From: Candidatus Caenarcanales bacterium
GTDB taxonomy: Bacteria > Cyanobacteriota > Vampirovibrionia > LMEP-6097
DNA length: 64,000 nucleotides
Direction: 5' to 3'
NCBI GenBank assembly: GCA_022447685.1
Contig: JAKVAO010000001.1
Coordinates: forward strand, 1 to 64,000
The notes under the pieces were generated by a model. The model worked only from the letters and a program-made list of their open reading frames with translations. It had not been told where the DNA came from and searched no databases. Each line of letters starts with the position of its first letter. Within the stretch, counting starts at the first letter, position 1. Of this stretch, positions 6,875 to 15,069 are shown one piece after another. The translations under genes and the position numbers were made by a program.

Positions 6875-8296
6875 TTATGCATGCAGACCCTCAATTTTTA
6901 TACCAGGGGCAAGCTTTGCAGGCATGCTTAGCTGCTCGGATTCCATTGAAGCTACTGGGTATGAGCAATAATCAGCAGCATAATAAGCACTCGGTCTATG
7001 GTTACCACTAAATCCAGTTCCTCCAAATGGAGCTGAGCTACTCGCTCCAGTTAATTGGTTGTTCCAGTTTATTAAACCTGCTCTGGATTCATAATAAAAC
7101 TGTTCATAGAGATTCTTGTTGTCAGAAAGTAAACCTGCTGAAAGACCATATTTGGTGTTATTTGCCTCTTCTATAGCTGCATTGAAGTCTTTAACTTTTT
7201 TTATTTTAACTAATGGTCCAAAGAATTCTTCATCTTCAGTGTTTATTTCTGAGCTATCTATAATTCCTGGACTGATATAGGCTTGGGAACCAAGATCAGT
7301 AATTTGTTTCATTTCTAGAAGTGTTTTGGCACCTTGAGAAGTAAGCTTAGAGTGAGCGAGCATAAGTTTTGCTGCCTGTTCTTTACTAATAACTGGTCCC
7401 ATAAATGCTTCACTGTCATTAGGGTGCGAGATCTTAATATTGGAGCTGGTTTCAATAAATTTCTCTAGAAACTTTTTACTTTCTTGGTTGTCTATTAGTA
7501 TCAATCTTCGAGCACAAGTACATCTTTGCCCAGCTGTAATAAAAGCTGATTGTATAGTGAGGTAAACAGCAGCATCTAAATCATTCACTTCACTTATTAG
7601 TAAAGGATTGTTACCACCAAGTTCTAAAGCTAAAATTTTATTGGGTTTATTTGCGAAGCTTTGATGAAGACTAAGCCCTGTCCTAGAGCTACCTGTAAAG
7701 AATAATCCATCAAAGCCATCATGTTTAGATAAATAAATTCCAGTTTCAGCTTTCCCTTGAACTAAGTTCATGACTCCACTTGGCAGTACCTGAATCCAAA
7801 GCTTGTGAATTTCTTCGCTGATTTTAGGAGTGAGTTCACTTGGCTTTATGACAATAGTGTTTCCAGCAAGAAGAGCTGGGATGATATGTCCATTTGGAAT
7901 ATGAGCAGGGAAATTATATGGACCAAAAACTGCTATAACCCCGTGTGCTCTATGCCTAGTATGGCTTAAACCTTCTTGCTTTTCACCAGTTCTTTCTTGG
8001 TAAGCTTTTTGAGATATTGCAAATTTATTGATCATTGCAGTGATCTCAGTCTTAGCTTCCCATAGCACTTTGCCGGTTTCCTCTGAAAGTATTTTAGATA
8101 AAGAATCTTGATTGCTTTTAATGAGTTCAATAAACTTAGCAATTAAATCAGATCTTTCTGTAAGTGAAAGCCTAGTCCACTTAGGGAAAGCTTTTCTCGC
8201 TTGGGAAATAGCATCATCTATTGCTTTTTCATCAGCAATTTCACCAGTCCAGATTATTTCATCATTAGCTGGATTTATGGACTCTAATTGTTTCAT
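6875..8296 (-). CDS. astD: succinylglutamate semialdehyde dehydrogenase AstD
   Basis: AstD oxidises N-succinylglutamate 5-semialdehyde to N-succinylglutamate with NAD(P), the fourth step of the AST pathway. 473 aa, the usual length for the aldehyde dehydrogenase superfamily. Visible signatures: the NAD-binding FTGSSRTG (about 200-207), the general base Glu225 in LALELGGNN, the nucleophile Cys259 in AGQRCTCARR, and the substrate/cofactor segment VFGPYNFPAHIPNGH. The start overlaps the end of astA by 32 nt, implying translational coupling. The last two sense codons and the stop match the repeat unit that begins here, so the natural 3' end may have been reshaped by the array. No astC (succinylornithine aminotransferase) is present in the window. 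Confidence 0.95.
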   Translation of the reverse strand: MKQLESINPANDEIIWTGEIADEKAIDDAISQARKAFPKWTRLSLTERSDLIAKFIELIKSNQDSLSKILSEETGKVLWEAKTEITAMINKFAISQKAYQERTGEKQEGLSHTRHRAHGVIAVFGPYNFPAHIPNGHIIPALLAGNTIVIKPSELTPKISEEIHKLWIQVLPSGVMNLVQGKAETGIYLSKHDGFDGLFFTGSSRTGLSLHQSFANKPNKILALELGGNNPLLISEVNDLDAAVYLTIQSAFITAGQRCTCARRLILIDNQESKKFLEKFIETSSNIKISHPNDSEAFMGPVISKEQAAKLMLAHSKLTSQGAKTLLEMKQITDLGSQAYISPGIIDSSEINTEDEEFFGPLVKIKKVKDFNAAIEEANNTKYGLSAGLLSDNKNLYEQFYYESRAGLINWNNQLTGASSSAPFGGTGFSGNHRPSAYYAADYCSYPVASMESEQLSMPAKLAPGIKIEGLHA

Positions 8297-9287
8297 TGCT
8301 TTTGACTCCTAATTGCTTTGCAAGCTTTGAACTGATCGATGCTTGATTGTTATTGGATAATTTTACTTTGCCTTTGGATATTCTAATATCTAACTTGGAA
8401 TTGGAAATTAAATATTCATCACAATCGGTGAAATTATTTTCTTCTTCCAGTATTTCTTTAACCTTGACTAGAAGTGAGTTTTTAATGGTTTCAATTTCTT
8501 GAGTGTCTACAATAACTCTAGGACCAGCATCAAAAATATCAACATGATTATCTTTGCTAAAGCCTTCGTCTTCTAGAAACTTGAGTGCAGCTTTAGTCTC
8601 AGGGTGAACTTCTCCGATTACATTTATAGCTTCATCTCTGAGTAGAGGAATATAAATGGGATACCTTGGCATTAGTTCAGCGATGAAACCTTTGTCCTTA
8701 GCACTTAGATAGTCTGCCTGATCGTATTCGATATTGAAAAAATGCCTTATAGTTCCCTCCCAGAAAGGTGACTTACCATCTGTATTTATCACTCCCCTCA
8801 TCTCAGCAATCACTTGATCAGCAAACCTATGCATTTGATCTGCCATAAACATAAATCTACTTCTACTTAGATATTTACCAAGCCCCTTTCCTCTCACTGT
8901 CGGTGACAAGAACAGTGAGCCAATAATGGTGGGTCCATTATACTCCTGTGCTAGTTCTAGGTAAGGTATCTGTTTATCTACTTTCAGGGAAATAGATTCA
9001 TGCCTTGCTTGTTTCATTTCATACGAATAAAATGGTTCAAAACCGCCTACTTTAGCTCGAATACCAGCAATTCCTACTATCTCTGAGTCATATTCCATGA
9101 TAAGTCTATAGGATTCACTGCCAGGGCTTAAAGGCTCGATTTTAAATCCATTTAGAGATTCTTGGATTTTTTTGGAAAGTAAAACTTTATCAGCAGGAAG
9201 ACTGGTCATACCAGGACCTGTTTGTTTAGCCAGTTCAAAAACTGCATCTAAATCTTTTTCTTGAATTGGTCTTATTAAAAAACTCAC
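8265..9287 (-). CDS. astA: arginine N-succinyltransferase AstA
   Basis: AstA transfers the succinyl group of succinyl-CoA to the alpha-amino group of arginine, the entry step of the AST pathway. 340 aa, standard length. It is very recognisable: MSFLIRPIQEKDLDAVFELA with TGPGMTSLP after it, SRFMFMADQMHRFAD, VIAEMRGVI, DGKSPFWEG, FIAELMPRYPIY, VIGEVHPET and HVDIFDAGP are all AstA hallmarks. It lies 20 nt downstream of the M20 peptidase gene and overlaps astD. Some lineages have an AstA/AruI two-subunit enzyme; only one copy is visible here. Confidence 0.96.
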   Translation of the reverse strand: MSFLIRPIQEKDLDAVFELAKQTGPGMTSLPADKVLLSKKIQESLNGFKIEPLSPGSESYRLIMEYDSEIVGIAGIRAKVGGFEPFYSYEMKQARHESISLKVDKQIPYLELAQEYNGPTIIGSLFLSPTVRGKGLGKYLSRSRFMFMADQMHRFADQVIAEMRGVINTDGKSPFWEGTIRHFFNIEYDQADYLSAKDKGFIAELMPRYPIYIPLLRDEAINVIGEVHPETKAALKFLEDEGFSKDNHVDIFDAGPRVIVDTQEIETIKNSLLVKVKEILEEENNFTDCDEYLISNSKLDIRISKGKVKLSNNNQASISSKLAKQLGVKSNETIRVHKSS

Positions 9288-9307
9288 AGAAAACCGCCAA
9301 GTTCTGA

Positions 9308-10480
9308 TTATAACAAGGCTAGGCGCTTTAATAAAAGGAAAGATAATTCCGTGCGTTCTTCTAAGGAATCCAAATATATAATTTCTTCAGTACTGTGTAT
9401 ATCCTTACCTCTGACTCCAAGTGTGTCTATATTAGGCAAGCCATACTCCCATAGATTATTACCATCACAGCAGCCCCCAGTATTTCTTTTCTTGAAGTCT
9501 AAATTTAACTCTTTAGTGCAGTCTTCTAGAACTTCATACAAGAGGTCCAGTTCAGTATTGGGAACCTTCGGCTTTCTATTAAATTTGCCTTGCAGTAAGA
9601 ATTTCGCATCGCTGTATTTATCTTGTAATTCATCTATAATCTGATTAAGTTTTTTTAGAACTAATTTTTCATCAGTGTTTTCTTCGATACGAATATTTAT
9701 ACCAAGTATTGCAAGCTCAGGGACAATGTTTAGTGGACCACCACCCTCTATCTTGCCAAAATTAATGATGATATTTGGGTTTTCATTCAATGCTTGAGCT
9801 TGATTTATAAATTCAGCAGCAATTAAAATTGCACTGGTACCTTCATCGAAAGCTCTGCCTACATGTGAAGCTTTACCGTGTATTGCTAGCTGATAATTTG
9901 CAGCTCCTTTCCTTCTATAAGTAAATGAACCATCTGGTAAACTTGGTTCATAGATTAATCCCCATTTATTTTTTTCTGCAAGCATTGGGAAAATCTTCGA
10001 TGAACCTGGAGAACCAACTTCTTCGTCTGGATTAAAGAAAACTTGCCAATTTAATTTATCTGCAAGCTCACTATTTTCAAATTTTTCTAGTGCTTTTAGT
10101 ATTACAACTAAACCACCTTTGAGATCTGAGACCCCTGGACCATTCATAATGCCATTGCCTAAATCTTTACATTCATTGAAGCCTAAGCTTTCAGGGAAAA
10201 CAGTGTCCATGTGACCCATAAGTAGAATTGAAGGTAAATTAGGGTCAATTTCTTTACTTATTAATAATGCTTTCCCTAGTTGTTTTTCTTCTATTTGTCC
10301 TGATCTTGAAATGAATTTTTGTGGTTTTAAATCAAACTCTTCATATTTAAGCTTTAGCTTAGGGCAATTATTTTCAAAGTTTTGGTACCAACTTTTTAAG
10401 AGTTCTTTGACTTTGCTTAAGCCTTCTACATTGTAGGAATATGAGTTGATGTTTGCAATTTGGGTGAGTAAGTCTTTCAT
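9308..10480 (-). CDS. M20-family metallopeptidase (carboxypeptidase G2-like), first gene of the ast operon
   Basis: 390 aa zinc-dependent M20 hydrolase. Metal and catalytic motifs in order: GHMDTV (His, catalytic Asp), GPGVSDLKGG (bridging Asp), NPDEEVGSPGS (catalytic Glu plus metal Glu), and a C-terminal IHSTEE (His). The dimerisation-domain segment GKASHVGRA is typical of glutamate carboxypeptidases. The enzyme class cleaves N-acyl or peptide bonds next to Glu and similar residues. The last AST step normally needs AstE, an M14-type succinylglutamate desuccinylase, which is not seen here. I infer that this protein may fill that role by releasing succinate from succinylglutamate. A general peptidase role is the alternative. 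Confidence 0.88.
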   Translation of the reverse strand: MKDLLTQIANINSYSYNVEGLSKVKELLKSWYQNFENNCPKLKLKYEEFDLKPQKFISRSGQIEEKQLGKALLISKEIDPNLPSILLMGHMDTVFPESLGFNECKDLGNGIMNGPGVSDLKGGLVVILKALEKFENSELADKLNWQVFFNPDEEVGSPGSSKIFPMLAEKNKWGLIYEPSLPDGSFTYRRKGAANYQLAIHGKASHVGRAFDEGTSAILIAAEFINQAQALNENPNIIINFGKIEGGGPLNIVPELAILGINIRIEENTDEKLVLKKLNQIIDELQDKYSDAKFLLQGKFNRKPKVPNTELDLLYEVLEDCTKELNLDFKKRNTGGCCDGNNLWEYGLPNIDTLGVRGKDIHSTEEIIYLDSLEERTELSFLLLKRLALL

Positions 10481-10549
10481 GTTTATGGGCTTTTATTTTT
10501 ACTTTATTTTACAAAAGAATATTTGATAAGCTATATAAAGAGAATCTTT

Positions 10550-10843
10550 ATGGAAGAAACTTATACTACTATTATAGTTGCTTTTCTAGCTGGCTCAATT
10601 TTTATGGCGATATTTATTAGCTTTGCCAAACATTTTGGCTTTCCAGGTTTAACTGGACCTAATTATGTTAATCAAGACGATGCAAAGAAACTAAGATTAC
10701 AGAATGAAGTTTTAATTAATGAGATTAAGCATATGCAATCTAAAGTTGTAACTTTAGATAAGGCTCTCGAGATGGCAACAGGACATTCTTTATTGGAGGG
10801 AGAAGCTGAGAAGGCAGCTTCTGCTGAACTTAACGAGGAATAG
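10550..10843 (+). CDS. small membrane-anchored protein, about 97 aa
   Basis: Start taken at ATG 10550; an upstream in-frame TTG at 10523 is less likely. The product has one N-terminal transmembrane helix (TIIVAFLAGSIFMAIFISF) followed by a predicted coiled coil (DDAKKLRLQNEVLINEIKHM) and an acidic Ala/Glu tail. It is divergent from the ast operon, sharing a 69-bp A/T-rich promoter region. No family is recognised; the layout resembles single-span scaffolding proteins. Confidence 0.65.
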   Translation: MEETYTTIIVAFLAGSIFMAIFISFAKHFGFPGLTGPNYVNQDDAKKLRLQNEVLINEIKHMQSKVVTLDKALEMATGHSLLEGEAEKAASAELNEE

Positions 10844-10864
10844 CCTTGATTTTTTCTAAGTGAA

Positions 10865-11677
10865 CTAAGCTCTTGGATGAAAATTTTTGAATTCTTTTAG
10901 TAAGGTATAGTCTTTGCTTACTTTTTCGTGCTTTTCATAGTTGTTACCAAGTTTTATCCCCAATAATTCATTGATATTATCGATACTTTTAGGCTCATTC
11001 AGCAGGTTCATCACGCGTGAACGTCTGAGTTTTTTTATAGATAGTTGATTTGCTTTGAAAATTTTTGCAAGGCTTATTTTTTCTTGATTGAGAGGACTTA
11101 GACTAAAAACTTGGTAATCTAGTGGCTTATTTGATAGTGATTTGAAAAATTCTTTAGATTGTTTTGCAAGTTCATCACTAACCTGGATTGCTATTCCTCT
11201 AATACGGTAGGAATTATTAGCAAAGTTATAATCAGCAAGTTCAATACTGTAAAATTCATTTACGGATAAATATAATTCATAAATAACTTTAATTAACAAT
11301 TTCTCAAAATAGCTTGCTGTTTTGAGAAATTCTTCAAGCTCAGCTTGAGAGTAATAGTTGATTTCTTGCTCATTTTCTTCTAATTCAAATTGATTAAGAT
11401 ATTTAAATGGATTACCCTTTAAATCTAACCAACTAGTGAATTGCCTTACGCTACTTAGTTTGACTTTAAAAGAAGAGTGGTTATATTCATCTTTAATTCT
11501 AAAAACATAGTCGCTGATTGAATCAGCATTGATTTCTTTACCATCAAGTGAGCTGATGAATTTATCTAAATCATTAGAAATCTTTTTTATGGCAGATTCA
11601 GATTTATGACTTTTATCTTTTAAAAAGTCTATAAAGAATACTTTGAGTTCTTGGTTTAGTTCAAGATTACTGTTCAT
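10865..11677 (-). CDS. tyrosine-recombinase-like protein with degenerate catalytic site
   Basis: 270 aa with the two-part layout of XerC/XerD: an N-terminal SAM-like helical core-binding domain (1-90) and a C-terminal catalytic-like domain (about 105-270). The segment YELYLSVNEFYSIELADY aligns with the XerD pattern GLRVSEL...L.D, but the catalytic Arg is Ser138. KKLRRSRVMNLL (215-226) aligns with the H-x-L-R-H motif: the Arg (218) is kept while both His are Lys/Arg. Tyr257 could be the nucleophile remnant. I infer a catalytically dead DNA-binding paralogue. It is the last gene of the secretin operon and overlaps the small upstream ORF by 11 nt. Confidence 0.65.
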   Translation of the reverse strand: MNSNLELNQELKVFFIDFLKDKSHKSESAIKKISNDLDKFISSLDGKEINADSISDYVFRIKDEYNHSSFKVKLSSVRQFTSWLDLKGNPFKYLNQFELEENEQEINYYSQAELEEFLKTASYFEKLLIKVIYELYLSVNEFYSIELADYNFANNSYRIRGIAIQVSDELAKQSKEFFKSLSNKPLDYQVFSLSPLNQEKISLAKIFKANQLSIKKLRRSRVMNLLNEPKSIDNINELLGIKLGNNYEKHEKVSKDYTLLKEFKNFHPRA

Positions 11678-11843
11678 TGACCAATTGTTTAAGCTCTCTA
11701 TGAAGACTATGTTTCTCTACGAAAGATCTTATGAGTGGAGACTCTGAATCCCAGCCGATTTTCAGCAGATGTTTTAGGTGGTCTATTGGTCCACTATTTT
11801 TATTTAGAGTACTTGCCTCAGCATCTAGTATTTCTTCTGACAT
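11667..11843 (-). CDS. small hypothetical protein, 58 aa
   Basis: ATG at 11843, TAA at 11667-11669; the frame overlaps the ATG of the recombinase-like gene (11677) by 11 nt. It begins 8 nt after the end of the upstream exported-protein gene, leaving no gaps in the five-gene minus-strand operon. The product (begins MSEEILDAEA, contains HLKHLLKIGWDSESP) is soluble and predicted helical, without a recognised family. Position and overlap are the main evidence that it is real. Confidence 0.55.
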   Translation of the reverse strand: MSEEILDAEASTLNKNSGPIDHLKHLLKIGWDSESPLIRSFVEKHSLHRELKQLVNEQ

Positions 11844-11851
11844 AAGCTTTG

Positions 11852-12334
11852 CTAAGGCTTAATTATACCTTGTGAAGCATCCCAAACTGTACCGTCTTCG
11901 AATAAAACTTCATCAATGCTAACAATACATAGAGTATCTAAACTTTCATTAAGCATCCTGGTTTCGTAGTTTTTATGTTTTTTGTTTGGCTTCAGTTTTA
12001 CAACGGAGGAGATACTATATTCATTGGAAACCGTCTCCTGGAAAGGGAAGTATTCTTTGACTTGGATTTTATAACTAACAATATTTTTTTTACTTACGTT
12101 TTTTACTTTGTAGAAGAAAGTATTAGCAACTTCTTTTATTTTAAGACTATTAACACCTTGATCTTTAAACTTACATTTAAGTATTCTGAGAGGTGCCTTT
12201 GGAGATTGCCTAATAACGATTTCAAGTTCAGCTTTGTTTACTTTGGGAGAGAATAGTGCTTGAACAGCATTGATATTTATCAGTCCAAGAAGCACTATCA
12301 GTATTGAGTTAAATTTAACTAATTTTAGTTTCAT
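11852..12334 (-). CDS. exported hypothetical protein in the secretin operon, about 160 aa
   Basis: Start taken at ATG 12334, immediately after the secretin stop codon (TAAG-ATG). An earlier in-frame ATG at 12373 lies inside the secretin gene. From 12334 the protein has a clean Sec signal (MKLKLVKF then a hydrophobic core, cleavage near AVQA). The mature part is a predicted all-beta domain of about 135 residues with two Cys (ILKCKF, DTLCIVS). It is unrecognised; its place just after a secretin suggests a periplasmic accessory or pilotin-like role, which is inference. Confidence 0.7.
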   Translation of the reverse strand: MKLKLVKFNSILIVLLGLININAVQALFSPKVNKAELEIVIRQSPKAPLRILKCKFKDQGVNSLKIKEVANTFFYKVKNVSKKNIVSYKIQVKEYFPFQETVSNEYSISSVVKLKPNKKHKNYETRMLNESLDTLCIVSIDEVLFEDGTVWDASQGIIKP

Positions 12335-12335
12335 C

Positions 12336-14045
12336 TTAAGTTGTTGAATAAAATCTTTGAAGATTTTTAGCATCTGCGTCTTTGATATGTGGAGTTATTA
12401 ATATCATTAGCTCTGTCTGACTTTTAGATCTAGAGGTATTACCAAATAAATCACCAATTATAGGGATTTTACTTAATAGTGGTATTTCATTACTCGTTGA
12501 CCTAGTTTTTTGATCATCAAATATACCACCAATTACTATAGTCTTGTGGTTTGGAATTTGTACTTCTGATGAAATTTTTCTTCTTGTTGTATCTCTTGGT
12601 ACCCCTGTATCTTGATTTACATCACCATTAGCTGATACTTCAACTTCAACCTCCACTGTAATTACCCCTCCATGACCTACTATAGGAGTAATACTTAGAG
12701 AATTACCAGCTGTAATCCTCTGAATCTGTTGAGTTTGAACAACCCCTATAGGCTGCCCACCACCACCTGGATTTGCCGCATTAAGAACTACGTTAATATC
12801 TTGGTCAAAATTAATTTGTGCACTTTTACCACTAGTTACAAGTAGTTTCTGACTTACTTTTATCTGAGCATTTGCTGAATTTTGGTTATAAGTGGGTTTA
12901 CCATTGAATATCTGGAATTCTTCATCTCCTAGGTTTAAATTAAAGCTACTGTTAATTAGATCACCAGCATCTGGGGTAGTGAGATTAGGGGTAAATTTCC
13001 CTACTCTCCCTAAGCCAAACTCTAGGTTATAGGCGCTCAATCCTCTATTGAGACTTTCTGATAATTCTACTAATTTCACATCAAGTTCAACTTGTGGAAT
13101 TGGTTTATCAACTGCTTTGATGAAATTTTTGAGTTTAGTTATATCTTCAGCAGAGCCATCTGCAATTAGGGCATTTTGTTTTTCACTAGACTTTGCTAAT
13201 TTTTTGATATCTTCAGGCAGTAGTTTAAGTACTTCCTTGGAGTCAAGGTAGTTTAAGGTAATAAAAGCTGTTTCATTGTAGAGACTGAAGTTTTTATTTG
13301 AACTATTGTATATGACATAAGCACTGTCGCTTTTGGTATGTTTAAACTGGCTACCAGCAAGAATTAAGGTGAGGGCATCGTTGATATTTACATCTTTTAA
13401 CTTAACTGTAACTCTTTCTGTTGGCTGGGCTGTAAGAATAATGTCTACACCATAGAGATTTGCAAGGTCTTTGATAATACTAGATATATCCTTGTTGTCA
13501 TAAACAAGATCTGTTTTTCTCTCTTCTAGCGGCAGGCTTGTATCTACTAGACTAGATTCTAGACTCGAGAAAAGTTTAATATCAGACCTGCTATTTGCTC
13601 TTAGAATTGTAAAGTTGTTTTCACCTCTAGCAACAAAATCAACACCAGCAGCACGTACTAAATTCAGGAATGCATCATTGAACGATAAATCATTTATTTC
13701 GACAACTGAAATTGTTTGTCTGTCTTGAATATCACCACTAACGGTAATACTTTTACCAGATATTCTTGCAAGAGTAGCAAAAGCATCTCTAACAGGGATG
13801 TTACGCGCAGAAAAATTAATTGAATTGCTAGCTGAGTTTAATTCTTGTGAATTTGTTTGCTTGCTTGTTTGATTGGGCTCTTCCTCATCTTCTAAGAAAT
13901 CTTCATCAAAGTCTTCGTCGTCAAAAGACTCAATTATATTTTTCTTTGATTTTGCGTGGAGTTTATTGAATGAACCTGTATTCGAAAGTGCAAGAAATGG
14001 AGTTAAAGCCAGAGTCCCTATTATTACAACTTTCTTTAGACTCAT
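12336..14045 (-). CDS. secretin (GspD/PilQ family)
   Basis: Outer-membrane secretin channel for type IV pili or type II secretion. 569 aa: signal peptide (1 to about 21), a very acidic linker (about 40-57, DDEDFDEDFLEDEEE), an STN/N0-like domain (NIPVRDAFATLARISG), a second N-domain (VTVKLKDVNINDALTLIL), and the secretin core. The core carries QVELDVKLVELSES, the beta-barrel Gly-rich loop NPGGGGQPIGV, and the C-terminal signature PLLSKIPIIGDLFGN with LMILITPHI. It follows the Zn-ribbon gene by 1 nt and is followed directly by an exported protein. A pilin-like gene lies at 23.5 kb, so PilQ is somewhat favoured over GspD, but the inner-membrane and ATPase parts are not in the window. Confidence 0.9.
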   Translation of the reverse strand: MSLKKVVIIGTLALTPFLALSNTGSFNKLHAKSKKNIIESFDDEDFDEDFLEDEEEPNQTSKQTNSQELNSASNSINFSARNIPVRDAFATLARISGKSITVSGDIQDRQTISVVEINDLSFNDAFLNLVRAAGVDFVARGENNFTILRANSRSDIKLFSSLESSLVDTSLPLEERKTDLVYDNKDISSIIKDLANLYGVDIILTAQPTERVTVKLKDVNINDALTLILAGSQFKHTKSDSAYVIYNSSNKNFSLYNETAFITLNYLDSKEVLKLLPEDIKKLAKSSEKQNALIADGSAEDITKLKNFIKAVDKPIPQVELDVKLVELSESLNRGLSAYNLEFGLGRVGKFTPNLTTPDAGDLINSSFNLNLGDEEFQIFNGKPTYNQNSANAQIKVSQKLLVTSGKSAQINFDQDINVVLNAANPGGGGQPIGVVQTQQIQRITAGNSLSITPIVGHGGVITVEVEVEVSANGDVNQDTGVPRDTTRRKISSEVQIPNHKTIVIGGIFDDQKTRSTSNEIPLLSKIPIIGDLFGNTSRSKSQTELMILITPHIKDADAKNLQRFYSTT

Positions 14046-14046
14046 C

Positions 14047-15009
14047 TTAGCTCCTTCTTGTTTTATGCTCTAGCCTTATCTTTTCGATTATATTTTTGAT
14101 TTCCTCAGGGCTTGGACCTTTGCTTTCTTCTATATCTTCAGCTCCATGCTCAACAAAACTTCCATTGATAATTTTGAAGCTTGAGCTGTCCCATGGTGTA
14201 TTCGAAGGTGCTCTGAGCAAGTCATCTTCAGTAAGGTCTGTACCTAATGCAAAAATATGGCTAGCATCCTCTTCGGATGAAGAAATTTTAACCTGATTTG
14301 CTGAATTTGTCTCTTTTTTAGATGAATTGCTTGCAAGTCTTCTTTTCTTAACTTTGATTTTTGCTGACTCTTTGATGTAGTCAGGTAGCTCCATGAATGG
14401 ATTAGCTTCTTTTTTCTCAACTGGCTTAACTTTAGATTTTGCTACTTTTTTCTCAGGGGCACTAGCCCTTTCTGCTTTTGCTGGACTAGCTTTCTTTTCT
14501 TTGCTTGCAGCTTTAGGTGCTTTCTCATCTTTCTTAACAGGAGTAGCTTTAGTCGAAGTTTTAGCAGCAATAGTTTTAGCTTTTGTTGCTGTTGAAGTTT
14601 TTGTAGCTTTGATAGTTTTTGTTTCTTGTTCTTTACTAGTTTTAGCCTTAGTTGCAGTTGAAGCTGCTTTACTCGAACTAGACTTAGTCGTTGATTTTTT
14701 TGCTCTGCTCGTTGAGGAGGTGCTGGTACTAGCTGCTTTGCTGGTAACTTTTCTAGTTACGATTTTAGCTTTACTAGTCGTTGCTTTTATAACTTTAGTC
14801 TTTGGCGCAGCTTTTTTCTTAGCAGCTGTTTTAGGAGCTTTCTCTTCTTTTTTACCTTGTCCGTTCTTTTCTTGTTCTTTTTGAAGCTTTCTTTTTAGTG
14901 AATAAAGACGCTTTCTTTCAAGTTCACAATCACGACATGAACTTGGTCTATACGAGATTCTGTTCTTCGCGGTCAATTTTACACCGCAAACGGTACAATA
15001 ACTAGGCAT
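14047..15009 (-). CDS. Zn-ribbon protein with long Lys/Ala/Ser/Thr-rich (histone H1-like) tail
   Basis: 320 aa. The N-terminus has two Cys pairs (CTVC at about 5-8 and CRDC about 18 residues later), a treble-clef or zinc-ribbon finger followed by a basic helix. Residues about 60-205 are low-complexity with repeated KAxxTKAKT / KKAAPK-type segments, like histone H1 C-termini or bacterial AlgP/Hc1 proteins. Residues 205-320 are more ordered and acidic. DNA or RNA binding is inferred. It is the first gene of the secretin operon. The repetitive region makes a long open frame on the opposite strand, which is an artefact. Confidence 0.75.
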   Translation of the reverse strand: MPSYCTVCGVKLTAKNRISYRPSSCRDCELERKRLYSLKRKLQKEQEKNGQGKKEEKAPKTAAKKKAAPKTKVIKATTSKAKIVTRKVTSKAASTSTSSTSRAKKSTTKSSSSKAASTATKAKTSKEQETKTIKATKTSTATKAKTIAAKTSTKATPVKKDEKAPKAASKEKKASPAKAERASAPEKKVAKSKVKPVEKKEANPFMELPDYIKESAKIKVKKRRLASNSSKKETNSANQVKISSSEEDASHIFALGTDLTEDDLLRAPSNTPWDSSSFKIINGSFVEHGAEDIEESKGPSPEEIKNIIEKIRLEHKTRRS

Positions 15010-15069
15010 ACAACTCTATCTTACAGCTAAAAGGCCCAAAGGCCAAGATTTTGAGGAATAATAAAATAT

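Larger units (their letters stand above)
6190..6883. repeat. 119-bp tandem repeat array with an inverted internal block, between astD and astB
   Basis: Copies of a 119-bp unit fill the astD-astB gap. Each holds GGCTTGCGAAG, AAGGAGGA, an ATG and about 15 codons like the astB start, then a palindromic ACTGCC-CC-AGGCAGT segment. Minus-oriented starts are at 6790, 6671 and 6552, exactly 119 bp apart. Plus-oriented copies start at 6341 and 6460, also 119 apart. The astB start at 6237 is the last minus copy. The last two codons and stop of astD (about 6875-6883) also match the repeat. Units differ by scattered substitutions, so they are not freshly identical. I know no named family that matches; palindromic genic inserts such as Rickettsia RPE are a loose comparison only. 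Confidence 0.93.

Noticed and set aside
6190..6883. CRISPR array
   Set aside because: The units are about 119 bp, contiguous without unique spacers, and partly inverted. No cas genes are in the window.
14393..14884. 163-codon plus-strand ORF rich in Leu/Val/Ala
   Set aside because: It is the antisense of the Lys/Ala/Thr-rich low-complexity part of the Zn-ribbon gene; such repeats open long reverse frames. No ribosome binding site.
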